The notes: a model not told the origin generated them from the letters alone. 21,199 bases of DNA from CAYSBE01 sp964429245 (GCA_964429245.1 CAYSBE010000036.1:1-21199), one strand, 5' to 3'; positions 8,087-17,344 are shown, counted from the first letter of the stretch. Numbers and translations: made by a program.

Positions 8087-9787
8087 ATGCTTCGCTTCTT
8101 TTATACATCTCTATTGTTATTTATCGCATTGGGTTTGCGTGCACAAAGTGCATACCTACCTTATGATAATTACAGTATGCACATTATAGATAGAACTGAA
8201 ATTAAACAGGGTGAATTGTATGATATTACCAAATTAAACACATCAACTAAAGCATATAGACGAAAAACTATTGCTTTATTGTCAGATTCACTATTAACTA
8301 GAGATACATGGAGCAAGCAAGATCGGTTCAATCTTACATATTTAGCAATTGACAATCCTGAATATTCAAATAATTCCGCTAAAAAATCAGTCAGAAAGGT
8401 TGGAAATACATCATTGTATCAATATCAATCTGCGATGTATATGTTGAATATCCCTGACTTTGATTTGGTTATAAATCCAATATTATATGTACAACCCGAG
8501 TATGATCAAGCATTAAACAATCAATTTATTCATTTTGTAAACAGAGGCATAAGCATACGCGGGAGAATCGGTAAAAGTTTATCTTTTTTCAGTTCACTTT
8601 CAGAAGAAATTCAACGTATGAATACATGGAACAGACTTTACTTTAGAGACTTTGACGTGATTCCGGGACGAACATTTATCTATACAAATGCACCTCCTAC
8701 ACCTAGCGACACAGCTTATTTTAGCTATTGGGATCACACAGCCTATATAGCCTTTCAAACCGAAAAATATTTTGATTTTCAATTTGGCCATGTTACGCAT
8801 CGAATTGGCAATGGCTATCGCTCTTTTATGCGTTCAGATTTTTCGCCCAACAATTTATCATTAAGAAGTAACTTGCGAATATGGAAAATAAATTATACCA
8901 ATATTTGGGGTTATCTTTACGATTATCTTCCATTTACATCTCGTCAGAATGTAATTCCAAAAAAATATTTTGCCACCACACATTTGAGTATGAATGTGAC
9001 CAAGAACCTGAATATTGGACTGTTTGAAACAACCGTATTTAATCGTGATTCAGGTTATGAACATACAGGCTACGACCCGCAATACTTAAATCCAATTATA
9101 TATTATAATGCAATTGATAATGCAAGAAACAGTCCTGATAAGAATATTATTGGTATTGAATTTAAATACAATTTCCTAAGGCACTTTTCTTTATATGGCC
9201 AATTTGTATTATCAGAACTTAATTTCAAACAACGCTTTACAGAAACAGGATGGTGGGGAAATAAAGAATGTTACCAATTAGGAATAAAATATATTGATGT
9301 ATTGGGAATATCCAACTTAGATATACAAGTTGAGTACAATCAAGCTAATCCATATTCATACACTTCCTTTGACCCACGTAATGCTTATACCAACTACAAC
9401 CAACCTTTGGCACACCCGTTAGGTGCAAATTTTAGGGAAGCTGTTATACTTAGTAAATGGCAACCACTAGATCGATTACTATTTTCTAATCACTTTATTT
9501 ACCAAATGGTAGGTAATGATACAAATCAATCCAATTGGGGTCGCAATATTGGGCTAAGTTATGATACACGCATGATGGACTATAACAATGCAATTGGACA
9601 GGGAGTAAGGAATGAAATTTTCATATTCCAGCAAAATGTAACATGGATGCCCAAACATAATTTATTTATTGACCTACAATTTGTCTATCGGAAACAAACG
9701 GCCGAAATCGATTATTTTGATTCCAATACAATTTATCTTTCTTTGGGAATTCGTTTAAACATAGGCATGCGCGAATGTCATATATAA
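8087..9787 (+). CDS. Wzi/RemB-like outer-membrane beta-barrel protein, copy 1
   Basis: A 566-aa exported protein with signal peptide MLRFFYTSLLLFIALGLRAQ, then SAYLPYDNYSMHIIDRTEIKQG, the typical opening of Bacteroidota Wzi-like capsule-assembly proteins and of the gliding protein RemB. Many alternating hydrophobic/aromatic strands with short Asp/Asn-rich turns indicate an outer-membrane barrel. IGNGYRSF stands at 240-247, but the preceding residues are GHVTHR (234-239), where copy 2 has GHGNNF. I use the ATG at 8087 because it directly precedes the signal peptide and follows a -7 box; a GTG at 8045 would add 14 residues before it. The last residues overlap copy 2 by 13 nt. The likely role is surface polysaccharide attachment or gliding; which one is not determined. 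Confidence 0.75.
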   Translation: MLRFFYTSLLLFIALGLRAQSAYLPYDNYSMHIIDRTEIKQGELYDITKLNTSTKAYRRKTIALLSDSLLTRDTWSKQDRFNLTYLAIDNPEYSNNSAKKSVRKVGNTSLYQYQSAMYMLNIPDFDLVINPILYVQPEYDQALNNQFIHFVNRGISIRGRIGKSLSFFSSLSEEIQRMNTWNRLYFRDFDVIPGRTFIYTNAPPTPSDTAYFSYWDHTAYIAFQTEKYFDFQFGHVTHRIGNGYRSFMRSDFSPNNLSLRSNLRIWKINYTNIWGYLYDYLPFTSRQNVIPKKYFATTHLSMNVTKNLNIGLFETTVFNRDSGYEHTGYDPQYLNPIIYYNAIDNARNSPDKNIIGIEFKYNFLRHFSLYGQFVLSELNFKQRFTETGWWGNKECYQLGIKYIDVLGISNLDIQVEYNQANPYSYTSFDPRNAYTNYNQPLAHPLGANFREAVILSKWQPLDRLLFSNHFIYQMVGNDTNQSNWGRNIGLSYDTRMMDYNNAIGQGVRNEIFIFQQNVTWMPKHNLFIDLQFVYRKQTAEIDYFDSNTIYLSLGIRLNIGMRECHI

Positions 9788-11478
9788 TTAATTTTAAATT
9801 TAGGTACACTGTTTGGATGGCATGTTTGTTTATGCCTTTAATGACCTTTGCACAAAGTGCTTATCTGCTACCCAATAATATAACAACATATCAACTAATA
9901 CGCCTAGAGATAAAACAGGATTCTATTGTTTCACCTCATTTTTTTAATACAGGTTCAGGATTTTATCGAAGAAAAGAAATAACAGAATTTGTAGAAAATT
10001 ATAATGTTAGCGGTATAAAACTTTCCAAACAGGATTATTTTAATATGCGGTATATTCTCAATGATAATTTTGAATATACACAATCATATACATTTAGCAA
10101 AAAGCCTATACTACTTAAGCAAGCATATAAATATAAAAGTGCTTTATTTGGTGTTAAGGACAAAGAATTCAGCCTATCAATAAATCCCATATTATACATC
10201 TTTGCTGGAAAGGAACAAGGCAATGCTAATACCGTGTATTTGGATAGTCGAGGTGTAGAAATGCGAGCACGTATTGGGAACAATGTTGGTATTTACACTA
10301 CACTACAGAATGAAATTTTTACCCCATTTAATAGGGTAAAATCCTACTATGACCAATACAGCGTAATTCCTGGAGAAGCGTTTTTAAAAACCAAAGACAC
10401 AATTACGTTTAACTATTTCCGAGCTAATGGGTATCTTACAGTTAAGCTGAATAAATATTTTGACGTTCAATTTGGTCATGGGAATAATTTTATTGGTAAT
10501 GGTTATCGATCATTTTACATGAGTTCAGCATCACGCCCGCATTTGTTTGCACGCATCAATACCCATGTCTGGAAAATTAATTACACCAATATTTACGGCT
10601 CACTTTACCAATATGCACCTTTCGGAAATGGCAGAAATAATGCTCAGATAAAGCGAACATATTTTGCTACACAATATTTGAATTACAACATAATAAAAAA
10701 TGTTAGTATTGGATTTTTTCAAACCGTACTTTTTTATCGAGACTCTAATTTCCAGCAGCAAGGTTTTGATCCTGAATACCTAAATCCTATCATATTTATG
10801 AAAGCGGTTGAAAATGGATTAAACAGTCCCGATAAAGCACTAATTGGTGCTGATTTCAAATGGAATTTTTTGAATCATTTTAGCCTATACGGCCAAATGG
10901 TAATAGCTGAATTTGTATTTGGCAATTTGGGGACAGGATGGGTAAATAATAAATATGCCATACAGGCCGGAATAAAATACATTGATGCATTTGGCATAAG
11001 CAACCTCGACCTTCAATATGAATACAATTACGCCCGTCCTTACATGTACACATCATATGACAATCAAAACTCATACGTAAATTGGAATACACCCGGAGCA
11101 CATATGCTTGGGGCAAACTTTATAGAGAATATTGGTATTATCAGGTACCAACCGTTGGAAAAACTTCAGCTGAAAGTATCGGCTTTTATATACAAAATAG
11201 GACTAGATACCAATGGCAGCAATTGGGGACAAGACATAAGCAAAACTTACCGAAGCCCACCTAAACAGTATGATAACTATGCAGGGCAAGGTGTTACAAC
11301 AAATGTGTTATTTACCGATTTTGTAGCAAGTTACATGTTGTTTCACAACTTTTTTATTGACCTAAACATCAACTACCGCAGCACTGAAAGTATCTTACCC
11401 CCACTGTATACCGCCAAAGGTTGGATGATAGGCTTGGGCGTGCGCTGGAACATGAACGAAAGAAGATGGGATTATTAG
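9775..11478 (+). CDS. Wzi/RemB-like outer-membrane beta-barrel protein, copy 2
   Basis: A 567-aa paralogue of the preceding gene, with matching order of motifs: SAYLLPNNITTYQLIRLEIKQ after a signal peptide ending in TFAQ, FDVQFGHGNNFIGNGYRSF near 230-247, a WKINYTNIYGSLYQYAPF segment, and YLNPIIFMKAVENGLNSPDKALIG. GHGNNFIGNGYRSF resembles the most conserved stretch that I recall from RemB-like proteins. The C-terminus ends in an aromatic-rich strand (LGVRWNMNERRWDY), as expected for a barrel inserted by BAM. The start codon lies inside the end of copy 1 (13-nt overlap), so translation is probably coupled. Its stop overlaps the stop of the convergent membrane glycosyltransferase by 4 nt. Role inferred: surface polysaccharide or motility. 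Confidence 0.75.
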   Translation: MSYIINFKFRYTVWMACLFMPLMTFAQSAYLLPNNITTYQLIRLEIKQDSIVSPHFFNTGSGFYRRKEITEFVENYNVSGIKLSKQDYFNMRYILNDNFEYTQSYTFSKKPILLKQAYKYKSALFGVKDKEFSLSINPILYIFAGKEQGNANTVYLDSRGVEMRARIGNNVGIYTTLQNEIFTPFNRVKSYYDQYSVIPGEAFLKTKDTITFNYFRANGYLTVKLNKYFDVQFGHGNNFIGNGYRSFYMSSASRPHLFARINTHVWKINYTNIYGSLYQYAPFGNGRNNAQIKRTYFATQYLNYNIIKNVSIGFFQTVLFYRDSNFQQQGFDPEYLNPIIFMKAVENGLNSPDKALIGADFKWNFLNHFSLYGQMVIAEFVFGNLGTGWVNNKYAIQAGIKYIDAFGISNLDLQYEYNYARPYMYTSYDNQNSYVNWNTPGAHMLGANFIENIGIIRYQPLEKLQLKVSAFIYKIGLDTNGSNWGQDISKTYRSPPKQYDNYAGQGVTTNVLFTDFVASYMLFHNFFIDLNINYRSTESILPPLYTAKGWMIGLGVRWNMNERRWDY

Positions 11479-12761
11479 AAAACACCAAGATGAGGATAAA
11501 GTAATCCGAACTTAAGGTATAGTTCGTAAATCTGTTGCGAGACAAGCATAGCAAAGCAATAAAACAAAAGAATGGAATGAAAAGCCATACGAAGAAGCCT
11601 TTTATCAACAAAATCTTTCTTTAACTTAGGTAAATAAAAATGTAATCCATAAGCTGCAATTATTGCATACCAAACCGCAAAATGTTTAGCTGTAAATGTG
11701 TGTATATAAGCATGCTGTGGCATCACTATAAACCATGATGCAGAAGCTGCAAAAAACACCCATATCAGTTTTATGGCTTTATCTTGCTGTGTATGAATTT
11801 GTCTAAAACTAATCATGTAAAGTACAAGTATGAACCACCCCGGAAATAGAAAATATCTTTCCATTCGATTAAACCAATTGAAAGGAATCATATAGAATTT
11901 AAGTAATGAAAACTTTTCCTCACTTACAGGTTGGAGGTTCGATGCACTACCTGTTGTTCGGTATTTAAAAGCCTCTAGCAAGTCATTAATAGCAAGCTGA
12001 AACGAGCCAAAATAACTAACATTTTGCATTAAATGCAGCATAAAACCAAACATTAACGCTATAAAAAGTAAAACTGTTTCTTTAGTCACTAGTTTTCTTT
12101 GATATACCCATGCAAAGCCTGCAGAAAGTACACCAATATAAACCGGCTGCTCAAAAGAAATATTAACTTGAATCATCATTATCAAAAGTAAAATGAAAAG
12201 CACAATCAATGACTGCCTACCTGACTCATAATATTTAAATATTAAATAAATAAACAACCACTTGAGCAACTCTCCATATAAATGTTGATGAAGATTATCT
12301 GCCCAAGCTATAAAATAGTTCGACAAAACAAGTATACATGAAGCTGTAATTGCAATAGCAGCATTTGTAATAAGCAGTGATAATACAGTATAAATCAGGA
12401 TGAATAAACAAACTGAAAGTAATACAGGGACTATACGTAGAACAACTTCACTTTTAGTATTAAAAACTACGGAATATATACCGGAAAGGATATTGGGTAA
12501 TGCAGGATAATGTGTGTATACTATGGGATTGTTTGTATTGGTAAAATAATCATGTACAGGAAGCAACGATGTTTTTACAAAACCACTATCATGAAAATAC
12601 CAAGCACTTGATATTGTATTTTTATCGCTGAAACCATCACCAAAAATCTGATTTCGCCCACGGCCGGGTTCAATTGCTGATATATTTATCATTCTAAAAA
12701 TAATGATAACATAAGCAATGACAAACGTAGCTATTTTTATATTCCTAAAACTAGTACTCAT
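11475..12761 (-). CDS. Polytopic membrane protein, probable GT-C glycosyltransferase
   Basis: A 428-aa protein with about eight to ten hydrophobic helices. The first is at about 9-29, followed by a periplasmic loop containing GDGFSDKNTISSAWYFHDSGF and IVYTHYPALPNILSGIY. An acidic first loop and a YTHYP-L type motif are typical of GT-C enzymes such as the GT39/GT83 families, which use polyprenyl-phosphate sugars. The catalytic Asp is probably in the GDGFSD segment. Its ATG lies within the end of the family 9 glycosyltransferase gene (11-nt overlap), so the two are likely translated together and may act on the same surface glycan. Family assignment is inferred; a hypothetical membrane protein without transferase activity is possible. 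Confidence 0.6.
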   Translation of the reverse strand: MSTSFRNIKIATFVIAYVIIIFRMINISAIEPGRGRNQIFGDGFSDKNTISSAWYFHDSGFVKTSLLPVHDYFTNTNNPIVYTHYPALPNILSGIYSVVFNTKSEVVLRIVPVLLSVCLFILIYTVLSLLITNAAIAITASCILVLSNYFIAWADNLHQHLYGELLKWLFIYLIFKYYESGRQSLIVLFILLLIMMIQVNISFEQPVYIGVLSAGFAWVYQRKLVTKETVLLFIALMFGFMLHLMQNVSYFGSFQLAINDLLEAFKYRTTGSASNLQPVSEEKFSLLKFYMIPFNWFNRMERYFLFPGWFILVLYMISFRQIHTQQDKAIKLIWVFFAASASWFIVMPQHAYIHTFTAKHFAVWYAIIAAYGLHFYLPKLKKDFVDKRLLRMAFHSILLFYCFAMLVSQQIYELYLKFGLLYPHLGVF

Positions 12762-13902
12762 CCTGCAACAATAATTTCATTTTCGCAATAATCTCTTCTG
12801 TTTTCATATCTTTCATACAAATATTGTTACCACCACAGGGTATAATTTCAGTATGATGAATACACGGGCTGCAATTTTTATGTAGATATACTGTTTCCAT
12901 TCTTGGCCCAGAGATATTATCAATAGCTACACGCTGCATAGGAGAAATAGGGCCCCAAAGGCTAACAGTTGGCAATCCAAGTTTATAACCTATGTGTAAT
13001 GGTGCACTGTCAATACTTAGCATCAGGCAACAGTTATCTTTAAGATATTGATAGTATTTGTCAAAGGTTAGTTTTTTTGCTGCCAAATTCACCACACTTT
13101 CCTTACATTGAGGCAAATTATCTTGAATAAACTGATCTATCTGTAATGTATCTGAAGGAGCTCCAGTAAAAACAATCAAGTATCCTTTTTCAATAAAATA
13201 CAAACATATTTCGGAGAGTTGCAAATCAGGAAGTTTGCGGAGGTTTCCGCCAAGTTCACTACATGTATTATTTATTGCAATACTTTTCTTTATGCCATTT
13301 TTATCATTATATGGAAAAGCAAATGGAACAAATGAAACTACTCCTGCAAGTTTTGCCAATTGCTCATAATTTCGAAATACTGGTATAAACTGATTAAAAT
13401 ATACATGGTGAGTATTTAAATAATGCCTAAAATTTACTTTATCAAGTTCAAAACCAAATCGGTTAATTGCAAGAGTCCAAGTTGAGAATAATGTAGTAAG
13501 TGCTGAATAAACTTCCAGATCTATAGTCCAAAGTTTTCGCAAACGCCATGTTTTTAATAACGTAAAAACTGATGAAAGTATAAGTTTGAATATGTTTGAA
13601 TCGTCAATAGTCCAAACCTCATCAAATAGTCTTAGTGGTTTTACACCATGCGCTACACCGTAACTGGTCAGCAAAATCATTTTCGAATGCGGATACCTCA
13701 ATCGCAAGCTATTTAATGAATCCGAAGCCATGATAATGCTTCCAAGTCCCAGGATTTTTATAACTAAAATATTTTCAGGCTCTGCTTCAATATCGTGGCT
13801 TCTTCGAAGAATCAAGCCAATTGCACGTACCAATGCTAGGTGAATATAAACAAGTACGGAACCAATATACTTGTCAATTATTTGTTTTGCCTTCAATTTC
13901 AT
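12751..13902 (-). CDS. Family 9 glycosyltransferase (heptosyltransferase-like)
   Basis: A 383-aa GT-B protein. The N-terminal strand-loop ILVIKILGLGS (45-55), the second-domain strand VFTGAPSD (244-251) and the donor-site region SIDSAPLHIGYKLGLPTVSLWGP (296-318) are characteristic of GT9 ADP-heptose:LPS transferases. An amphipathic N-terminal segment (about 15-32) may bind the inner membrane. Near the C-terminus are four Cys, C344, C347, C356 and C362, in the arrangement CSPC...PCGGNNIC. The acceptor and sugar are unknown; core LPS or another surface glycan is likely. It sits 26 nt after the pseudouridine synthase gene and overlaps the GT-C-like gene, in an operon that starts at the HtrA gene. 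Confidence 0.88.
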   Translation of the reverse strand: MKLKAKQIIDKYIGSVLVYIHLALVRAIGLILRRSHDIEAEPENILVIKILGLGSIIMASDSLNSLRLRYPHSKMILLTSYGVAHGVKPLRLFDEVWTIDDSNIFKLILSSVFTLLKTWRLRKLWTIDLEVYSALTTLFSTWTLAINRFGFELDKVNFRHYLNTHHVYFNQFIPVFRNYEQLAKLAGVVSFVPFAFPYNDKNGIKKSIAINNTCSELGGNLRKLPDLQLSEICLYFIEKGYLIVFTGAPSDTLQIDQFIQDNLPQCKESVVNLAAKKLTFDKYYQYLKDNCCLMLSIDSAPLHIGYKLGLPTVSLWGPISPMQRVAIDNISGPRMETVYLHKNCSPCIHHTEIIPCGGNNICMKDMKTEEIIAKMKLLLQDEY

Positions 13903-13928
13903 TTGGTAATGAAACGAAAATAAAGAAA

Positions 13929-14648
13929 TCAGTCATCATATTTATACAGTAATTTTACCAGCACATCAAAATCTTTTGGATAGGGTGCAGTGATATCGTA
14001 GGCTTGCTCAAAAAGTTCAAATTGAACATTAAATGCATGCAATGCAACGCGCTTCATTAGTGGTTGCTCGTTTTCAAACTTACCTGTTTTAAAACCACGT
14101 TTGATTGATGATAGCATCAAGTGTTTTCCCCCATAAGTAGTATCGCACACAATTGGAAATTTAATTGAAGCCAAATGAATACGTATTTGATGCAACCTAC
14201 CTGTAACAGGCATACAAGCCAATAAGGTATAATTTTTATACAACTTTACGGTATCCACAACTGTTTCGGCTTGCTTGCCTTCCTTTAAATCTACTTTTGC
14301 CATTCCGCTACGTGTGATTCCTAAAGGCAATATGATGTGTTTGTTTTGCACTTGCAGCAATCCTTCAACCACAGCATGATATGTTTTTTGAAGCTTCCGG
14401 TGCTCAAGCAACATGGCAATTTCTCGATAAACTTCAGGATTTTTAGCCAATAATAACACGCCTGTTGTTTCTTTATCTAAGCGGTGACATAGCTGTAAGT
14501 TAGGTTGGTATTTTCGCGCTTCACCTATCACACTCTGCCCTGTTCCAGTTCGCTCATCTAATGACGCAATGCCTGATGGCTTATTAATGGCTATGATATT
14601 GTCGTCTTCAAATACAATCCAATCCTCGAAGCGGTGAAAGTTTCCCAT
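13929..14648 (-). CDS. RluA-family pseudouridine synthase
   Basis: Isomerises a uridine to pseudouridine in rRNA or tRNA. Its 239 aa are just the catalytic domain, with no N-terminal S4 domain, so it is closer in size to RluA/TruC-type members than to RluD. The catalytic Asp is D58 in HRLDKETTG (55-63). INKPSGIASL (21-30), KTYHAVVEG and GRLHQIRIHLA are the other family motifs. The target nucleotide cannot be deduced. Its ATG is 8 nt from the HtrA stop, so it is co-transcribed with that gene. Confidence 0.92.
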   Translation of the reverse strand: MGNFHRFEDWIVFEDDNIIAINKPSGIASLDERTGTGQSVIGEARKYQPNLQLCHRLDKETTGVLLLAKNPEVYREIAMLLEHRKLQKTYHAVVEGLLQVQNKHIILPLGITRSGMAKVDLKEGKQAETVVDTVKLYKNYTLLACMPVTGRLHQIRIHLASIKFPIVCDTTYGGKHLMLSSIKRGFKTGKFENEQPLMKRVALHAFNVQFELFEQAYDITAPYPKDFDVLVKLLYKYDD

Positions 14649-14656
14649 TCCGCGAA

Positions 14657-16111
14657 TTAATAACTATAAAATGAGAAATAACCTCTTGTTCCATTTGGAT
14701 AAATTCCTTCAATTACAATTTGCCCCCTAACTCTTTCTAAATCATAAATGAGTTCTTCTGCTTTTGTGTATTGTTTGCGGTTTAATGAGGTTACGATAAA
14801 GTCTTCAGGTATACCCATTTTTCCAATACGGCCATTTTTAATATTGGTAATTTTTATTCCTGAAGTAATTCCATATTTTTCAGCCTCTACTTTAGGCACC
14901 ATTTGAAAATCGGCACCAAGTGTTGTTGAAGAAACTGTTTGTTTTCGAAGAATGGCTGTATTTCCTTCTCTGTTCATGAGTTTTACATAATAATCAGCCG
15001 TTTTCCCATTTCGCAAAATAGTAAATTTGAGTTTATCTCCGGGTCTGAAATAGCTGATTTGCTCATCGAAAAGTGATTTACTCTCTATCTCTTTTTCATT
15101 TACTTTTAAAATCACATCCCCATTTTTTACACCTACCTCTTCACTGGGCCCACCCGGAAGTACGTATTGAACATATACCCCAATATTGTTATTGATGTTT
15201 AGTTGTTTGGCTAGTTTTGAGTCAATATCCGTCACATCAATTCCTGTAAAACCTCGCTGCACCTCATTAAATTCAATCAAATCTTTAATTATTTTTTGAA
15301 CAATATTGGCAGGAATGGCAAAGCCATATCCATTATAAGACCCTGTATTGCTTGCAATGGCTGTATTAATACCAACCAACTCCCCTTTTACATTTACCAG
15401 CGCACCACCACTATTTCCCGGATTGATCGCTGCATCTGTTTGTATGAATGATTCGATTGGGAAACGGCTATTTACTACATTGATATTTCTGCCTTTGGCC
15501 GAAACAATTCCTGCTGTAACCGTTGAGGTTAAATTAAATGGATTGCCAACTGCCAACACCCACTCGCCTATCTGCAGGTTATCAGAATTACCAAAAGCAA
15601 TAAACGGCAAATTATCTGTTTCTATTTTGAGTAAGGCTAAATCAGTACTGTTATCAGTGCCTATCAATTTTGCTTTATAGGATTGTTTGTTGTTGTTGGT
15701 GATTACTTCAATATCATCTGCATCTTTTACTACATGAAGGTTAGTCACTATAAAACCATCTTTACTAATAATTACTCCCGAACCTGAGCTGGTTGTTGGG
15801 CCTCGCCTTCCGAAGAAATCCATATTTGACCAAAAATCATAAAATGGATCTTGCTGATAAGATTGGCGGTTGCTGATTGTTTTAATAAACACAACGGTAT
15901 GCAAAGTATTGGAAGATGCCTTAACAAATGCATCACTGCTTTCAACCATTGCCTGCTTGGCTGATACTGTAGTTATTTCTGATTGTTCAACGACAGGAGA
16001 ATTACTGCCTTGATAAAAAACAACTTGGTTGGGTTTGATGGCATGAAAAATCCATGCTCCTACTATCCCACTAATACAACTGATGATGATGATTCCAAAA
16101 ACTCTCTTCAT
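14657..16111 (-). CDS. HtrA/Deg-family periplasmic serine protease with two PDZ domains
   Basis: Degrades or refolds misfolded envelope proteins. At 484 aa, an N-terminal hydrophobic segment (about 4-25) is a signal peptide or membrane anchor. The trypsin-like domain carries the triad H126 (TNLHVV), D157 (DNSTDLALLKI) and S234 (NPGNSGGAL). PDZ1 spans about 275-370 (GVYVQYVLPGGPSEEVGVKNGD), and a more diverged PDZ2 covers about 395-480. It is the first gene of an apparent operon with the pseudouridine synthase and two glycosyltransferases. No good TAnnTTTG box is seen in its 76-bp upstream region, which instead contains an inverted repeat. Confidence 0.95.
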   Translation of the reverse strand: MKRVFGIIIISCISGIVGAWIFHAIKPNQVVFYQGSNSPVVEQSEITTVSAKQAMVESSDAFVKASSNTLHTVVFIKTISNRQSYQQDPFYDFWSNMDFFGRRGPTTSSGSGVIISKDGFIVTNLHVVKDADDIEVITNNNKQSYKAKLIGTDNSTDLALLKIETDNLPFIAFGNSDNLQIGEWVLAVGNPFNLTSTVTAGIVSAKGRNINVVNSRFPIESFIQTDAAINPGNSGGALVNVKGELVGINTAIASNTGSYNGYGFAIPANIVQKIIKDLIEFNEVQRGFTGIDVTDIDSKLAKQLNINNNIGVYVQYVLPGGPSEEVGVKNGDVILKVNEKEIESKSLFDEQISYFRPGDKLKFTILRNGKTADYYVKLMNREGNTAILRKQTVSSTTLGADFQMVPKVEAEKYGITSGIKITNIKNGRIGKMGIPEDFIVTSLNRKQYTKAEELIYDLERVRGQIVIEGIYPNGTRGYFSFYSY

Positions 16112-16139
16112 ATGAAAATACAGTTACGTTATTTATATA

Positions 16140-16157
16140 CCTATTTCAAAAAATAGG
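16140..16157. repeat. Inverted repeat between the DUF1573 gene and the HtrA gene
   Basis: CCTATTT and AAATAGG form a perfect 7-bp stem around a 4-nt loop (CAAA), 28 bp upstream of the HtrA start and 30 bp downstream of the DUF1573 stop. There is no following U-run for a classic terminator in the minus direction. It could be an operator of the HtrA operon or a weak mRNA 3' hairpin of the DUF1573 gene. Confidence 0.35.
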
Positions 16158-16187
16158 CCACCCGCATAGCGACTGACAAAATTTCGC

Positions 16188-17330
16188 TTACTTGGAAATA
16201 GGATCAACTCCCGGAATGACAACATTTGCTTTAATCTTTAAAAACAATACAGGATTCTTAGGATCATTCACAAATACCTGAATATTTTTTGATACAGCAC
16301 CCCGATATCCTTTTGAATTAAATTTGATGGTGATGGTTCCTGTTTTGCCCTTCTTAATTATTTCTTTCGTGTAACTCCCAACAATACATCCGCAATCAGG
16401 CTTCACTTTTCTAATGCGCAAATCGCTTTTGCCTTTGTTTGTAATGGTAAAATCGTATGACACAACTTCGCCCAAATATACTTCTCCAAAATTATGTTCT
16501 GTAGTTGTCGCTACAGCTACCGGTGCGTTTTTCTTTTCAGTCTCTGTCAAGGTTGAAAAATCTTGTGTGATATCTGCGCGCACCAAAACGGTTTTTTTAG
16601 GCACTGAATCATCGCTGGTTTGAATATACAATTCATCATTCTTCGTGCCATAATCATTTGCTATATCACCGTAATACGTAATCTTAATCTGACAAGCATC
16701 ATCAGGCATCAACATGGGTTTTAGTATTTCAGCTCTGATATATGAAGGCGTTTTCACACTTGTTATGGAAATCATCTTTTTTGAGTTGTTTAACAACGTT
16801 ACCACAGCTGAATCTCTTTTTTTGTCGGTAAGGGTAAAATTTACTTTGTTGGTTGTAAGGCGCATATTGCCCTGTATAATTGGAAATGATGATAAATATT
16901 CCGTACGGGAATTGGTTACACTTCCATACATGTGTAGGTAGATATATTCAGGCTGCCCATCTGTGCGAATGGTAATGGTGCGGTCGAAATCGCCCGGACG
17001 ATTTTTAGGATCAAACTTTATGGTGATTGCGCCTACTTTTTGGGAAGCTATTGGGTTCTTATCATATTCGGCAATGGTGCATCCACATCCTGATTCTACA
17101 GAAAGTATTTTTACCGGGACGTTCGAAATATTGCGGTACTCAAATGCTTTCATCAATTCTCCATCATTCTCATCTACTTTACCAAAGTTTACAGAGGTTT
17201 CATCAAACAACAGCGTGCCTTTATTGCTAATTGATTTTACGTTTGGCTTATTTGGATTGTTTGGACTTTGTGACCAAGATGTTGCACTTAATAGAAGTGA
17301 GCTTATTACAATTAGTGTTAATTTTTTCAT
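16188..17330 (-). CDS. Secreted DUF1573-domain protein
   Basis: A 380-aa exported protein of unknown function with signal peptide MKKLTLIVISSLLLSATSWSQ. Three Ig-like modules follow, at about 40-137, 155-252 and 275-372. The first and last have the DUF1573 signature: an FG-V start, a Cys pair in a GCGC/DCGC turn (81-84 and 312-315) and GTITIKF-type strands. The middle one lacks the Cys signature. I start at the ATG at 17330 because it opens the signal peptide and follows a perfect -7 box by 6 nt. An upstream in-frame start at 17399 would add 23 residues before the signal peptide and overlap the omega-amidase gene. The paired Cys suggest disulfides or metal binding in the periplasm or at the surface; this is inference. 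Confidence 0.85.
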   Translation of the reverse strand: MKKLTLIVISSLLLSATSWSQSPNNPNKPNVKSISNKGTLLFDETSVNFGKVDENDGELMKAFEYRNISNVPVKILSVESGCGCTIAEYDKNPIASQKVGAITIKFDPKNRPGDFDRTITIRTDGQPEYIYLHMYGSVTNSRTEYLSSFPIIQGNMRLTTNKVNFTLTDKKRDSAVVTLLNNSKKMISITSVKTPSYIRAEILKPMLMPDDACQIKITYYGDIANDYGTKNDELYIQTSDDSVPKKTVLVRADITQDFSTLTETEKKNAPVAVATTTEHNFGEVYLGEVVSYDFTITNKGKSDLRIRKVKPDCGCIVGSYTKEIIKKGKTGTITIKFNSKGYRGAVSKNIQVFVNDPKNPVLFLKIKANVVIPGVDPISK

Positions 17331-17336
17331 CGTATT

Positions 17337-17344
17337 CAAATATA
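17337..17344 (-). promoter_or_regulatory. Putative -7 box of the DUF1573 gene, predicting a leaderless mRNA
   Basis: Read on the minus strand this is TATATTTG, a full match to TAnnTTTG, ending 6 nt before the ATG at 17330. It lies in the 65-bp gap after the omega-amidase gene, so DUF1573 probably has its own promoter rather than relying on read-through. No clear -33 TTTG is seen. Confidence 0.5.
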
